A DNA stretch of 64,000 nt from WHSW01 sp963851045 (lineage in GTDB: Bacteria > Actinomycetota > Thermoleophilia > Solirubrobacterales > 70-9), in contig CAWKNC010000002.1 in NCBI GenBank assembly GCA_963851045.1, positions 1,736,001 through 1,800,000 on the forward strand. The letters run 5' to 3'. Every line of letters starts with the position of its first letter. Positions within the stretch are counted from its first letter, which is position 1. Positions 23,582-32,720 of this stretch are shown piece after piece. Under the pieces are notes generated by a model, which made no database searches, was not told the DNA's origin, and worked only from the letters and a program-made list of their open reading frames with translations. Made by a program: the position numbers and the translations under genes.

Positions 23582-26507
23582 ATGCGGAAGCGAGTTCTTT
23601 CGGCTGCGATCGTCGTGACGACTGCGCTGGGTCTGGCGCCACCGGCGGGAGCGGCGACAGAGCCGCCGAGCCGTCCAATCGTCAAGGACCTGCTGACCAA
23701 GGCGGACCGATCGGTGACGTACAAGGCTCCAGTCGCGGGCTTTCTGACAGTCCGGACGGCCGCCAGCGACCGCAGCGACTGGGACCTCGACGTCCGCGAC
23801 GCCAAGACCGCGCAGACCCTGGCGAGCTCGCATGGCTTCGGCTCGCACGAGGTCGCGCAGATGTACGTGACCGCCGGACAGAGGGTTGTCGCGCGTGGCA
23901 CCAAGCTCAGCGGCCGCGCTCGCCAGGCGCGGGTCTCGTTCAAGCTCTTCGAGATCGCGCTGCCCAAGGCCGACGGCATCCCCAGCCTGGTCACGGTCAA
24001 GTACAGCGATGACGAGGACCTGGAGCGGATCGAGGCGGCCGGCCTTGACCTGACCCACCACATCCACGGTGGCAAGGCCGACGTGATCGTCACCGGAGCC
24101 GCAGCAGTTCGCGGCGCTGAAGGACCTCGGCCTGAAGTACGAGCTCGAGGAGGCAGACCTCAACCAGCAGTACCGCCGAGGCCCGCGCGGCCGACCGCCC
24201 CGCGGTGGCCGCGCCGGCGGCTCGCCGCTGCCCAGTGGCCGCGAGGAGCTACCGCGTCCTGCGGACTATCAGGACGAGCTCAAGGCGCTGGTCGCCGAGA
24301 ACCCGGGGCTCGTCAAGCCGGTCGTGCTGCCGCAAGCGGACCTTCCAGGGCCGCGAGATCATGGGCGTCGAGATCGCCAACGACGTCGAGCGCACCGACG
24401 ACGGCCGCCCGACCTACTTCCTGATGGGCATGCACCACGCCCGCGAGTGGCCCTCGGCGGAGGCGGCCATGGAGTTCGCCCACCTGCTCGTCAACGGCGC
24501 CAAGTCGGCGACCCGCGGATCCAGAGCATCCTCGACCGACGAGCGCGTGGTCGTCGTCCCGATCATCAACGTCGACGGCTTCGTCGAGTCGCGCGAGGGC
24601 GGCGCGCTCGGCATCCCGGATCCCGGCCGACACGACCGGGCTCGACCACGCTGCAGACCGTCGAGGGCGTGGCGCTGCTGGGCGGCTCGTTCGCCTACCG
24701 GCGCAAGAACTGCGACGGCGCGATCCCCGTCCGGCGAGCGTGCCCTGCACGCTGCAGTGCGGCATCGACCCGAACCGAAACTACGGCAACGGCTGGGGCG
24801 GCCCGGGCGCCGGCACCGACCCGATCACGCAGAGCTACCGCGGCACCGGGCCCGTTCTCCGAGCCCGAGACCCAGGGCCGTCTGGGAGTTCTCGCGCGAG
24901 CGCCAGGTCACGACGCTGATCACGCTGCACAACGTCGCCGCGCTCGTGCTGCGCCCGCCGGGCCTGCAGGACGCGGGCAAGGCACCCGACGAGGTGGCGC
25001 TGAAGGCGCTCGGCGACGCGATGGCCGACGCCGCCGGCTACCAGTCGCAGTACTCGCTTCGAGCTCTACGACACGTCCGGCACGACCGACGACTACACCT
25101 ACGCCGCGCAGGGCGGCTACGCCTACACGATCGAGATCGGGCCGCAGGGCGGCCAGTTCCACATGCCCTACCAGACCGGCGTCGTGCGACGAGTGGACCG
25201 GCACGCGCGGCCACGGGACCGCGGGCAAGGGCCTGCGCGAGGCGCTGCTGCTCGGCGCCGAGAACGGCGCTGGATCGGTCGAGCACCACGCGGTCCTCAC
25301 CGGCAAGGCGAAGCCCGGCAACGTCCTGCGGATCCGCAAGGACTTCCAGACCGAGACCAGCGAGCGCTGCGCCTACGCGCAGGGCTACATCAACTCGTCC
25401 GGGCTCGGCGGCACGCCGGTCGACTGCCTCGGCCGGCTCGACAAGCTCGTCTTCGACGACAAGCTCGAGAGCACGATGACGACCCCGGCGAGCGGCACGT
25501 TCGAGTGGCACGTGCTGCCCTCGACGCGCCCGTTCGTCGGCGCGCGCGTCGAGGGCGGCGGATTCGAGCCGACCGGTGAGCCGCAGACGTTCGCGGCCGA
25601 GGCCGGTGAGACCCACCCGCTACCAAGCGACGTCGATGACCAGGCATATGCCGAGCGCGAGTTCACCCTGACCGGCAACGAGGACGCGGTCCAGGTCGAC
25701 CTGACCTGGGGCATTCCCGCCGAGGACTACGACCTCGAGCTCTATCGCGTGCTGCCCGACGGGTCACGTGTCGGGGCCGGAAGTTCGGGCAACGCGCCTC
25801 CCGCGTTCGAGCGGTACACGATGGTCGATCCGGTGGCCGGGACCTACGTCCTCAGAGTCGTTTACTACGCCGCCCCGGCCAACGACTGGGAGGCCACGAT
25901 CCAACCGCTGGCAAGTCTGCCGGAGCAGGTCGTTCCGACCGGTGAAACCGAGGCGTTCACCTTCACCTGCGAGACGCCAGACGGCACGGTCCTCGCCAGC
26001 CGCGAGATCACCGTCGCCCGCGGTGAGCAGCTGAGGATCGACGCCCCTGCGTGCGGTGGTCGAGAGGACAGCCGTCGCGACGATGGTCCGGACAACGATC
26101 CGCGCGGCGATCATCCCGACAACGTCGATCCGGACGACGATCGGCCCGGCGGTGGTCCGGGAGCCGACCGCACCGCTCCCAAGCAGGAGCTATCGGCAAG
26201 GCGCAAGCAGGACGTGGACAAACTCACCGTGACCGTCATCTCTGACGAGGACGGGACAGTTGCCGGCCGGGCGGTCGTCGCCGTGCCGGGGTCCAAGAAG
26301 GCGGTGAAGTCGAAGCGGGCGTCGGCATCAACGGGCGCCAACCACGCTGCGAAGCTCCGCCTCAAGTTCTCGAAGAAGAGCCTCCGCGCGATCAAGTCCG
26401 CGATCGAAAACGGCAAGCGCCCGAAGGCCAAGGTCCGCGTCTCGACCACGGACAGGTCCGGCAACGCCTCGGCGAAGGAGATCGTTGGCGTGAGGCTGAA
26501 GAACTAG
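23582..26507 (+). CDS. Secreted M14 zinc carboxypeptidase (many frameshifts)
   Basis: Exported M14-family metallocarboxypeptidase, about 971 aa once corrected. The signal peptide is residues 1-24 (MRKRVLSAAIVVTTALGLAP). The catalytic domain shows HHAREWPSAE (zinc His and Glu), CGIDPNRNYGNGWGG, TLITLHNVAA (third His) and YTIEIGPQGG (catalytic Glu). Behind it are a beta domain (DLTWGIPAEDYDLELY), an Asp-rich linker and a basic tail. Between about 24110 and 25190 I count eleven single-base insertions and one deletion; correcting them leaves 972 codons. There may be further compensating pairs near 24180-24260. Catalytic residues survive in shifted frames with no stops, which argues for sequencing error. 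Confidence 0.82.
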
Positions 26508-26549
26508 GCGTTCTCGCCTCGTTGGCGCCGCATCCACCCGGTAGCAGGC

Positions 26550-27107
26550 TCAACGCTCGATGCGTCCGCGCAACACGAGCGCCCAGGCAAGGCAGCCGAA
26601 GGCCAGCGTCGATGTCAGCGTCCGGACGATGTCCCAGGCGACCCAGGGGGTTGCGAAGTCGTCGCGCACGGCGGTCAGGTTCTCGATTGTGGCTGGGTCA
26701 CCAGCTGCTACCAGGTCATCGTTGAGGGGGATGTGGACGGCGAACGTAACGACAACCATCACCGCGTAGAGGGCGAGGCCGGCGACGATCCAGGCCGCGG
26801 TCTCGGCCGAGCCGGCGCGACGTGCCTGCGAGAGCGCGACCGCGGCGAGCGCGGGGGCACCAAGGAAGATGAGGAAGAAGGCGGGGTTCTCAATCTTGTC
26901 GATCATCTGCTGCATCGCATCCACGAGCGTGCGGTCCTCGGCAGCCGTCAGCGCTGGCATGACGGCGATTGCGGAGAAGTAGAAGAGACCCGCCACCAAC
27001 CCCACCGCGACCACCGCTGCGACGAGCACGATGTCCGCCTTGGGCTCAGCCTCCCTCCACCCCAGGGGGCTGTCGTGGGAATCTGATGCGGGTGACTTCA
27101 TGCGCAT
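26550..27107 (-). CDS. DUF1772 / anthrone-oxygenase-like membrane protein
   Basis: Integral membrane protein of 185 aa with four predicted helices: VLVAAVVAVGLVAGLFYFSA, FFLIFLGAPALAAVAL, AAWIVAGLALYAVMVVVTF and a C-terminal helix. The VHIPLND and FYFSAIAVMPAL motifs are typical of DUF1772. Fungal relatives are anthrone oxygenases, but most bacterial members have no known activity. ATG 27107 or 27101 both fit. It converges with the M14 gene. Confidence 0.78.
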   Translation of the reverse strand: MRMKSPASDSHDSPLGWREAEPKADIVLVAAVVAVGLVAGLFYFSAIAVMPALTAAEDRTLVDAMQQMIDKIENPAFFLIFLGAPALAAVALSQARRAGSAETAAWIVAGLALYAVMVVVTFAVHIPLNDDLVAAGDPATIENLTAVRDDFATPWVAWDIVRTLTSTLAFGCLAWALVLRGRIER

Positions 27108-27185
27108 GGGTCCCTCGGTTCTTTGGTCGCAGGTAGTGACAGTGCTGAGCCGGCGCGGTTCGTCCCCTGAGGCCGCGCTTCGGCT

Positions 27186-27746
27186 TCAGGCGCGAACGTC
27201 GTAACGGATGTGTGTGGCATCTGGCGTATCGATCACTCGCACAATCTCCAGCTCGATCTCGGCTGGCAAGATGTCGAACAACCGACGGCCGCCCCCGAGC
27301 AGGACCGGGACTTGATGGATCTGAACGACGTCAAGCACCCCCGCCGCGAGCGCCTGTTGCGCTGTATATGCGCCGCGCACCTGCACGTCCCGATCGTCGG
27401 CGGCGGCCTTCGCCTGCTTCATCGCGCTCTCGACTCCGTCGGTCACGTATGTCACCAACGGATAGCTCCAGCGAGCGGCGGGGCCCGGCGGGCGGTGGCT
27501 GGGCACGAAGATCGGGCTGCCGCCGTGGTCACCGCCCCAGTGATCCATGAGCTCCGCCGTCCGCCGTCCGGCGAGAACCGCGCCGCAGGCATTCCATTCG
27601 TCCTGGAATTGCTGGACTGTCTCAGGCGCCTTGTCCGAATCGGCCCACTTGTGCAGCCGCTCACCATCCACGCCCCCGAGGAAATCATCGGGGCCGGCGA
27701 TGTAGCCGTCGAGGGACACCGACATGTCGAGTATTGCTAAGGACAC
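27186..27746 (-). CDS. DHFR-like (RibD C-terminal domain) reductase
   Basis: Protein of 186 aa with the dihydrofolate-reductase fold of the RibD C-terminal/YyaP type. It begins LAILDMSVSLDGYIAGPDDF and has GAVLAGRRTAELMDHWGG and PVLLGGGRRLF. GTG 27746 is preceded by AGGAGG at 6 nt. Last gene of a five-gene minus-strand operon; its start overlaps the cupin stop by 10 nt. Likely an NADPH-dependent reductase of unknown substrate; antibiotic-pathway DHFR function is unlikely. Confidence 0.86.
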   Translation of the reverse strand: MSLAILDMSVSLDGYIAGPDDFLGGVDGERLHKWADSDKAPETVQQFQDEWNACGAVLAGRRTAELMDHWGGDHGGSPIFVPSHRPPGPAARWSYPLVTYVTDGVESAMKQAKAAADDRDVQVRGAYTAQQALAAGVLDVVQIHQVPVLLGGGRRLFDILPAEIELEIVRVIDTPDATHIRYDVRA

Positions 27747-28207
27747 TTCCTACCTCCTGTGGTCTCGTTCGCAAGCTCTTCCTGGTCGTTCTCCTCGCCG
27801 ATGCGCGGTCCGACTCGGACGACGGGCGGAATCTCCCCGAGCGCCCATTCGGGCGGGTCGGTGCCCTCATTTCGCGCGGCACGTCGTGCGAACTCGCGCT
27901 CGAAGCCCGCCGGAGTGAAGGCGATCAAAAAGCGGGCCGGCGCCGTTCCGCGATTTGTGAAGGTGTGCGCCTCACCCGCGGGAGCGAAAGCGAGTTGCCC
28001 GGCGGCGACTGTGACCAGACCGCGATCGAGGCGGAACGTAAGCTCGCCCTCGAGCACGTAGAACGCCTCGTCGAAGTTGTGTGTGTGCAGAGGCGGACCG
28101 GCTGCGCCCGCTGGCATCACGCTCTCCACGACGCCGAGGCGGCCGCTGCTCTGCTCGCTGCGAATGAGCACTTTCGGGTACTGCGAGGCGCCGTCCGTGT
28201 CGGTCAC
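27737..28207 (-). CDS. Cupin-domain protein
   Basis: Single cupin of 156 aa. Motif 1 is PPLHTHNFDEAFYVLEGELTF (metal His, His, Glu) and motif 2 is AFAPAGEAHTFTNRG (His). The metal site is therefore complete. Fourth gene of the minus-strand operon; its start overlaps the stop of the membrane protein (ATGA-type) and its stop overlaps the second DHFR-like gene. Possible dioxygenase, isomerase or sensor. Confidence 0.85.
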   Translation of the reverse strand: MTDTDGASQYPKVLIRSEQSSGRLGVVESVMPAGAAGPPLHTHNFDEAFYVLEGELTFRLDRGLVTVAAGQLAFAPAGEAHTFTNRGTAPARFLIAFTPAGFEREFARRAARNEGTDPPEWALGEIPPVVRVGPRIGEENDQEELANETTGGRKCP

Positions 28208-28683
28208 GAAATCTCCTTACTCGGGGTGGCCTCAAGCGGATGGCGCTGTGTCCGGCGCGTCGGCACGTGACCCCCATGCGGACGTGCGTACTCCTCGTAG
28301 CGCCAGAGCATCACCCCGAACATCGCGGGCACCATCACGCCGTGCTGTAGGACGAGCGCCGCTCCGGCCCCGAGGACGCCGGCGGCCGCGAGCGTGGCCG
28401 CGGCAACACTGGGCGCCAGCATCGAGGCGGCCATCTCGGCGTTCAAGCGCGGCCGGTGCTGACGGTACGCCATCCACGCGACCATCGGGACGGTCATGTT
28501 GACGCCCATCAGCATCACTCGGAGTGGACCCGACTGATCCGCCAGGCTGCTGCCCGCCGAGGCGAACGCGAGGGCGGCCAAGCCCTCGAGGACGCCCATA
28601 CCGAGCAGCATGACAACGACCATCTCCGCGAAGTGGCGAGCGAAGGCGCCCTTGCTGGTTGGACCACCGCTGCGTGGAGTCAT
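28204..28683 (-). CDS. Small multi-pass membrane protein
   Basis: Protein of 159 aa with about four hydrophobic helices (AEMVVVMLLGMGVLEGLAALAF; VMLMGVNMTVPMVAWMAY; a long Ala-rich segment; VMVPAMFGVMLW). Similar proteins are sometimes labelled flagellar FliP, but no other flagellar gene is present and FliP motifs are absent. ATG 28683 overlaps the GNAT stop by 4 nt. Function unknown. Confidence 0.75.
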   Translation of the reverse strand: MTPRSGGPTSKGAFARHFAEMVVVMLLGMGVLEGLAALAFASAGSSLADQSGPLRVMLMGVNMTVPMVAWMAYRQHRPRLNAEMAASMLAPSVAAATLAAAGVLGAGAALVLQHGVMVPAMFGVMLWRYEEYARPHGGHVPTRRTQRHPLEATPSKEIS

Positions 28684-29180
28684 GCCGGCGTGGGGACCAC
28701 AGCGTTGGAGTAGTAAGGCGAGCTGAACGGAAACTCCGTGGCAAGCCATGTACGCAGGGCGCTGTACACCTTCTCGTAATAACCGCGCGCATAGGCGTCC
28801 GGGGTGACCCACCAACTGACGTCGACATCGTGGTCGAGCAGCTCGTTGGTGAGCTCCGTCCGACCCCCCATCGGGTAGAGATAGCAACACCCCAGGTAGC
28901 CACCATCGGCGTTGCGAAGAACGTAGGTGAAGGACGTACCCTCGCGAAATTCCAGCTCGTGCCAGACGAGATCAACGAAGTTGTAATCCTCGCTCACCGG
29001 CGCGGTCGGCCAGTTGCCGCCCCGCGTTCTCCGGATCAACTCGATGCTCGCATTGATGCCACGGACGTCGTCGCGCAGGTCGGCCCGCGTTATCGCCGTT
29101 CCGACGACGTCGTCGTGATCGAGCTGGGTCGGTGCGACGAATCCAGCCGGCAGAGCGAGCCTCTTCACGAAGCCCTTCAT
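28680..29180 (-). CDS. GNAT-like N-acetyltransferase
   Basis: Protein of 166 aa with an acetyltransferase fold: FTYVLRNADGGYLGCCYLYPMG for the central strands and DVDVSWWVTPDAYARGYYEKVYSALRTWL for the acetyl-CoA-binding helix region. The canonical R/QxxGxG/A loop is degenerate (DAYARGYYE). ATG 29180 shares its A with the TGA of the upstream DHFR-like gene (TGATG), implying translational coupling. Confidence 0.7.
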   Translation of the reverse strand: MKGFVKRLALPAGFVAPTQLDHDDVVGTAITRADLRDDVRGINASIELIRRTRGGNWPTAPVSEDYNFVDLVWHELEFREGTSFTYVLRNADGGYLGCCYLYPMGGRTELTNELLDHDVDVSWWVTPDAYARGYYEKVYSALRTWLATEFPFSSPYYSNAVVPTPA

Positions 29181-29761
29181 CACTCGGCCGGCCTGTAGGT
29201 GAGCACCGCGATCCCGGCACCGACCGCCTTTGAGTCGATCAACCGCAGCGGCTTCTTGTCTGGGTGCTCGGCAAAGAGACGTTTGCCGCTGCCGAGCAGG
29301 ACCGGGAAAACCATCAGGCGGATCTCGTCGACGAGATCGTGCTCGACGAGGCCCTGGACGAGCCGGGCGCTGCCGGAGACGAGGATGACGCCTCCGACCT
29401 GTTGCTTGAGCTTGCCGATCTCCTCGGCGAAGTCGCCCGAGATGATGGTCGAGTTGTTCCACTCGGCCGTCTTGAGCGTCGAGGAGAACACGTACTTGGG
29501 CATCGAGTTGAACTTCGCGGCGAACTCCGCGACGCCGGGCACGTCGGCCATCTGCGGCCATGCTGCGGCGAACCCTTCATAGGTGACCCGGCCCAGGAGC
29601 TGAACCTCGGCCTCGAGGGTCTCGGCGAGCTTGAACTGGTTGCCCTCCTCGCCACGCTCGATATCGAACGTCCAACCTTGGTGCTTATAGCTCTCGCCTC
29701 CGCCGGGAGCCTCAATTACTCCGTCCAGCGAGACGTACTCGGTTACAACGATCTTCCCCAT
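29180..29761 (-). CDS. DHFR-like (RibD C-terminal domain) reductase, first in operon
   Basis: Protein of 193 aa beginning GKIVVTEYVSLDGVIEAPGG, with VQLLGRVTYEGFAAAWPQM, KYVFSSTLKTAEWNN, GGVILVSGSARLVQGL and PVLLGSGKRLF. These are the hallmarks of the YyaP/RibD_C dihydrofolate-reductase-like family. ATG 29761 has AAGGAG upstream. It leads the five-gene minus-strand operon and is divergent from the PadR regulator, a common pairing in actinobacteria. Confidence 0.88.
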   Translation of the reverse strand: MGKIVVTEYVSLDGVIEAPGGGESYKHQGWTFDIERGEEGNQFKLAETLEAEVQLLGRVTYEGFAAAWPQMADVPGVAEFAAKFNSMPKYVFSSTLKTAEWNNSTIISGDFAEEIGKLKQQVGGVILVSGSARLVQGLVEHDLVDEIRLMVFPVLLGSGKRLFAEHPDKKPLRLIDSKAVGAGIAVLTYRPAE

Positions 29762-29818
29762 GGTTTCTCCTTTTTGATGCGAGCGCAGCGGCGTCGGTGA
29801 CGGCTTGATACTCTGTGC

Positions 29819-29828
29819 CGATGCATCG
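29819..29828. promoter_or_regulatory. Candidate PadR operator
   Basis: Perfect 10-bp palindrome CGATGCATCG in the 133-bp gap between the divergent DHFR-like operon and the PadR gene. Location suits PadR binding, but the usual ATGT-n8-ACAT form is not clear. Confidence 0.35.
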
Positions 29829-29894
29829 AAGCAGAACATCTAGTTGGCGGCAACAGGATCGATTCGATGGGTCTTCGCAGACCGATTGGCCGCC

Positions 29895-30443
29895 GTGCGG
29901 CTGAAGCCGAGCTCATATCTGATCCTCGGAATGCTCAACCGCGGAGTCGAAACCGGCTATGCGATCAAGCGGGCGGTCGATCTCAGCACTCGGTTCTTCT
30001 GGGCGGCCTCGCTCGCTCAGGTCTATCCAGAGCTCGCCGCGCTGGAGAAGAGCGGATACGTGGTCAGCACGAACGAGCCGCATGGCGCCCGCCCCCGGAA
30101 GCTTCACCGTTTGACTGACGAAGGCCGCGCCGCCCTCGCCGAATGGCTGCATAGTGATCGAGCCCCCGAGTTCGAGTTTCGCGACGAGGGCCTGTTGCGG
30201 ATGTTCTTTGCGGACGGGATGACGCTGGCTGAGGCTCTGAAGCTGGTCAAGCGCCTGCGCGCACGAGCCGAGGAGGTGGATCGGGCTTTCCGCGCTGACA
30301 TCCTCCCCCTGGCGCAGGGTGCCTCCGGCCGCTTCCCACTGATCGTGGCTCGCGAGGGAGCTGATTACTTCGAATGGCGGGCGGCCTGGTTTCGGAAGCT
30401 GGAGACCGAAATTGCCGACGAATTGGATTCGGCTGGATCCTGA
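29895..30443 (+). CDS. PadR family transcriptional regulator
   Basis: Winged-helix repressor of 182 aa. It begins with the classic MRLKPSSYLILGMLNRG, then TGYAIKRAVD and SLAQVYPELAALEKSGYVVS (recognition helix), wing RPRKLHRLTDEGRAAL, and a Vir_C-type C-terminal dimerisation domain. GTG 29895 is chosen for this N terminus; TTG 29844 is an earlier in-frame option. Probably regulates itself and the divergent operon. Confidence 0.9.
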   Translation: MRLKPSSYLILGMLNRGVETGYAIKRAVDLSTRFFWAASLAQVYPELAALEKSGYVVSTNEPHGARPRKLHRLTDEGRAALAEWLHSDRAPEFEFRDEGLLRMFFADGMTLAEALKLVKRLRARAEEVDRAFRADILPLAQGASGRFPLIVAREGADYFEWRAAWFRKLETEIADELDSAGS

Positions 30444-30525
30444 CGGGGCGCTCGACAGAACCCGCTGGGTACTTAAGGCCTGACGGCCTGGCTTCAGATG
30501 AGCGGTGCCCGGGAGAGAAGAAAAA

Positions 30526-30544
30526 GGGAGGCCTACCCCCTCCC
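30526..30544 (+). terminator. Weak GC-rich hairpin after padR
   Basis: Stem GGGAGG/CCTCCC with a 7-nt loop, preceded by an A-run (30519-30525 region) but with no T-tract behind. The A-run could act as the T-tract for minus-strand transcripts. Weak support. Confidence 0.3.
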
Positions 30545-30646
30545 CGCCATACCTAATTTATAGCGCTTTCGACGCGCTCATGAAGCCCTGCCGTGTGCTG
30601 TACAACCGCCGACCGAAGCACAAACGACGCAATCGGAGGAGCGAAA

Positions 30647-32209
30647 ATGCGAACCACAGAACACGCCGTGGTGATCGCCGGAGGGGGTCCGACAGGATTG
30701 ATGTTGGCGGGCGAATTGGCGTTGGCGGGCGTGGACGCCGCGATCGTCGAGCGGCGCGCGACGCAGGACCTAACCGGCTCGCGCGCAGGAGGTCTGCACT
30801 CACGCACCATCGAGATCCTCGATCAGCGTGGAATCGCCGATCGGTTCCTCGCCGAGGGACAGGTGGCCCAGGTTGGGCAGTTTGCCGGCGTCGGTTTGGA
30901 CATCAGCGATTTTCCCACCCGCCATCCGTACTCACTCGGGCTCTGGCAAAAGCACATCGAGCGCATCCTGGCCAGCTGGGTCGATGAGCTCGAGGTACCG
31001 ATGTACCGCGGTCTTGAGGTGACGGGATTAACGCAGGACGAAACCGGCGTCGAAGTCCATCTCTCCGACGGCGAGTCGCTGTGTGCGGAGTATCTGGTCG
31101 GGTGTGATGGAGGACGCAGCATGGTCCGCAAGGCAGCAGCAATTGAGTTCCCCGGGTGGGATCCGACGACCAGCGCTTTGATCGCCGAGGCCGAGATGGC
31201 CGAGGAGCCTGAATTGGGTATCCGCCATGACGCCATCGGAACCCATGGCCTCGGGAGAGCGGAATACGAGATCCGCGACGGCGAGATCGTCTTCGCGGAA
31301 AGTGGCCCGGTGCGGGTCATGCTGACCGAGAAGCACGTCGGAGCCACCACCGAGCCAACCCTGCACGATCTCCGCGCCGGGCTGATCGCCGTATATGGGA
31401 CCGATTATGGGGTGCACAGTCCCATTTCGATCTCAAGATTCACCGACATGACCCGGCAGGCCGCGGCCTACCGCAAGGGACGGGTGCTGCTGGCCGGCGA
31501 CGCCGCGCATGTGCATGCGCCAGACGGTGGGCAGGGCCTCAACACCGGTGTCGGGGATGCAGCGAACCTGGGGTGGAAGCTCGCCCAGGTGGTCCGCCGG
31601 ACATCGCCGGAGGACCTTTTGGACACCTACCACGCCGAGCGCCACCCTGTCGGCGCCCGCGTCCTGCGCATCACGATGGCCCATGTAGCGCTTCGCCGCA
31701 CAGACGAACGCACGAAGGCCTTAACCGACATCTTCGGCGAGGTCCTCGACATCGACGAGCCGCGCCGACGGTTCGCCGCGATGATGTCCGGATTGGACAT
31801 TCAGTACGACCTCGGCGAGGGCCACCCGCTGCTCGGACGCCGAATACCAGATCTCGATCTCGTCACGGCCGACGGCTCGTCCCGAGTCTCCACGCTGCTG
31901 CACGACGCCCGGCCACTGCTCGTCAACCTCGATGAGCCGGGCGTCTTCGACATCGCATCATGGGGCGACAGGGTGCGGCTGGTTGATGCGACCTATGACG
32001 GCGCATGGGAGCTTCCGGCCCTCGGCCAAGTCCCCACTCCGACCGCCGTATTGGTTCGGCCCGACGGTCATGTGGCCTGGGTGGGAGAGGGGGATCAGGT
32101 GGGGATCGCTGAAAGTTTGGCTACCTGGTTCGGCCCAGCGACAGAGAAACGTCCTGCTCGGCCCCCGCACGATCAACGCCGAGGGGCGGCAGCTAGGCGG
32201 CGAGCGTAA
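30647..32209 (+). CDS. FAD-dependent aromatic monooxygenase
   Basis: Flavoprotein hydroxylase of 520 aa in the PheA/TfdB/RdmE group that hydroxylates aromatic or polyketide substrates with NAD(P)H and oxygen. GGAGG precedes ATG 30647. FAD motifs are IAGGGPTGLMLAGELALAG (GxGxxG), CDGGRSMVRKA (DG motif) and LLAGDAAHVHAPDGGQGLN (GD motif). The C-terminal about 130 residues form the thioredoxin-like domain common in this group. It stands alone, converging with the DUF892 gene with a 17-bp overlap. The neighbouring PadR might control it; no polyketide genes are nearby. Confidence 0.9.
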   Translation: MRTTEHAVVIAGGGPTGLMLAGELALAGVDAAIVERRATQDLTGSRAGGLHSRTIEILDQRGIADRFLAEGQVAQVGQFAGVGLDISDFPTRHPYSLGLWQKHIERILASWVDELEVPMYRGLEVTGLTQDETGVEVHLSDGESLCAEYLVGCDGGRSMVRKAAAIEFPGWDPTTSALIAEAEMAEEPELGIRHDAIGTHGLGRAEYEIRDGEIVFAESGPVRVMLTEKHVGATTEPTLHDLRAGLIAVYGTDYGVHSPISISRFTDMTRQAAAYRKGRVLLAGDAAHVHAPDGGQGLNTGVGDAANLGWKLAQVVRRTSPEDLLDTYHAERHPVGARVLRITMAHVALRRTDERTKALTDIFGEVLDIDEPRRRFAAMMSGLDIQYDLGEGHPLLGRRIPDLDLVTADGSSRVSTLLHDARPLLVNLDEPGVFDIASWGDRVRLVDATYDGAWELPALGQVPTPTAVLVRPDGHVAWVGEGDQVGIAESLATWFGPATEKRPARPPHDQRRGAAARRRA

Positions 32210-32720
32210 GCGTCAGAACGTTGGTCCAGTTGCGATCGATGGTCGCGGCCATCGCGACGTCGTCGGCAACGCACGTCGCGGCGAGCTCGCGCGTGTCGTG
32301 GTCACCCTGTCGCTCCGCGAGCTCTTCGAGCAACCGAAGGGATGCGATCTCGAGATGCTCAAAGACGAAGGCGTTGCGGGCATTTGCACCATGGTTCGGA
32401 CCGCCGATGCCACTGACGGTCACCCACCCGCGGGCACCTAGGGAAAGGGCGCTCGCCCGACGTGTGGCCGGAGCGCTGCCGAGCTCCTCTAGTCGCGCCG
32501 CGATCAGGCGCACATGCTCGTTCGTCTGCTTGCGGTGGTCACCGAAGGCGTTGTGCATGCGGCCGAGCAGATCGCGAACCTCCTCCGAGGTCTCCAAGTC
32601 ATCGCGCTCCGCCGCCACCTTGCTCAGCATCGGATCGAACATCGCTAGGGCTCCGGCCTTCAGGGCATGGATTGACCGCAGCGAGGCGATCAGCTCGCCG
32701 CCGCTCTCCTTACTGCCCAT
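32193..32720 (-). CDS. DUF892 / ferritin-like (YciE/YciF-type) protein
   Basis: Helical protein of 175 aa resembling the DUF892 ferritin-like family: ELIASLRSIHALKAGALAMFDPML, DHRKQTNEHVRLIAARLEEL and AFVFEHLEIASLRLLEELAE. Repeated His/Glu pairs could form a di-iron site. ATG 32720 overlaps the MBL-rhodanese stop by 11 nt, so it belongs to that operon, probably for oxidative or sulfide stress. Confidence 0.65.
   Translation of the reverse strand: MGSKESGGELIASLRSIHALKAGALAMFDPMLSKVAAERDDLETSEEVRDLLGRMHNAFGDHRKQTNEHVRLIAARLEELGSAPATRRASALSLGARGWVTVSGIGGPNHGANARNAFVFEHLEIASLRLLEELAERQGDHDTRELAATCVADDVAMAATIDRNWTNVLTLTLAA

Noticed and set aside
24110..25190. Programmed frameshifting or RNA editing to explain shifts in the M14 gene
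   Set aside because: Shift sites share no slippery heptamer or common context, mix insertions with a deletion, and occur at irregular spacing; sequencing error is simpler.
26506..26519. AGGCG-ttct-CGCCT hairpin between the convergent M14 and DUF1772 genes
   Set aside because: Only 5 bp of stem and no T-tract; too weak to call a terminator.
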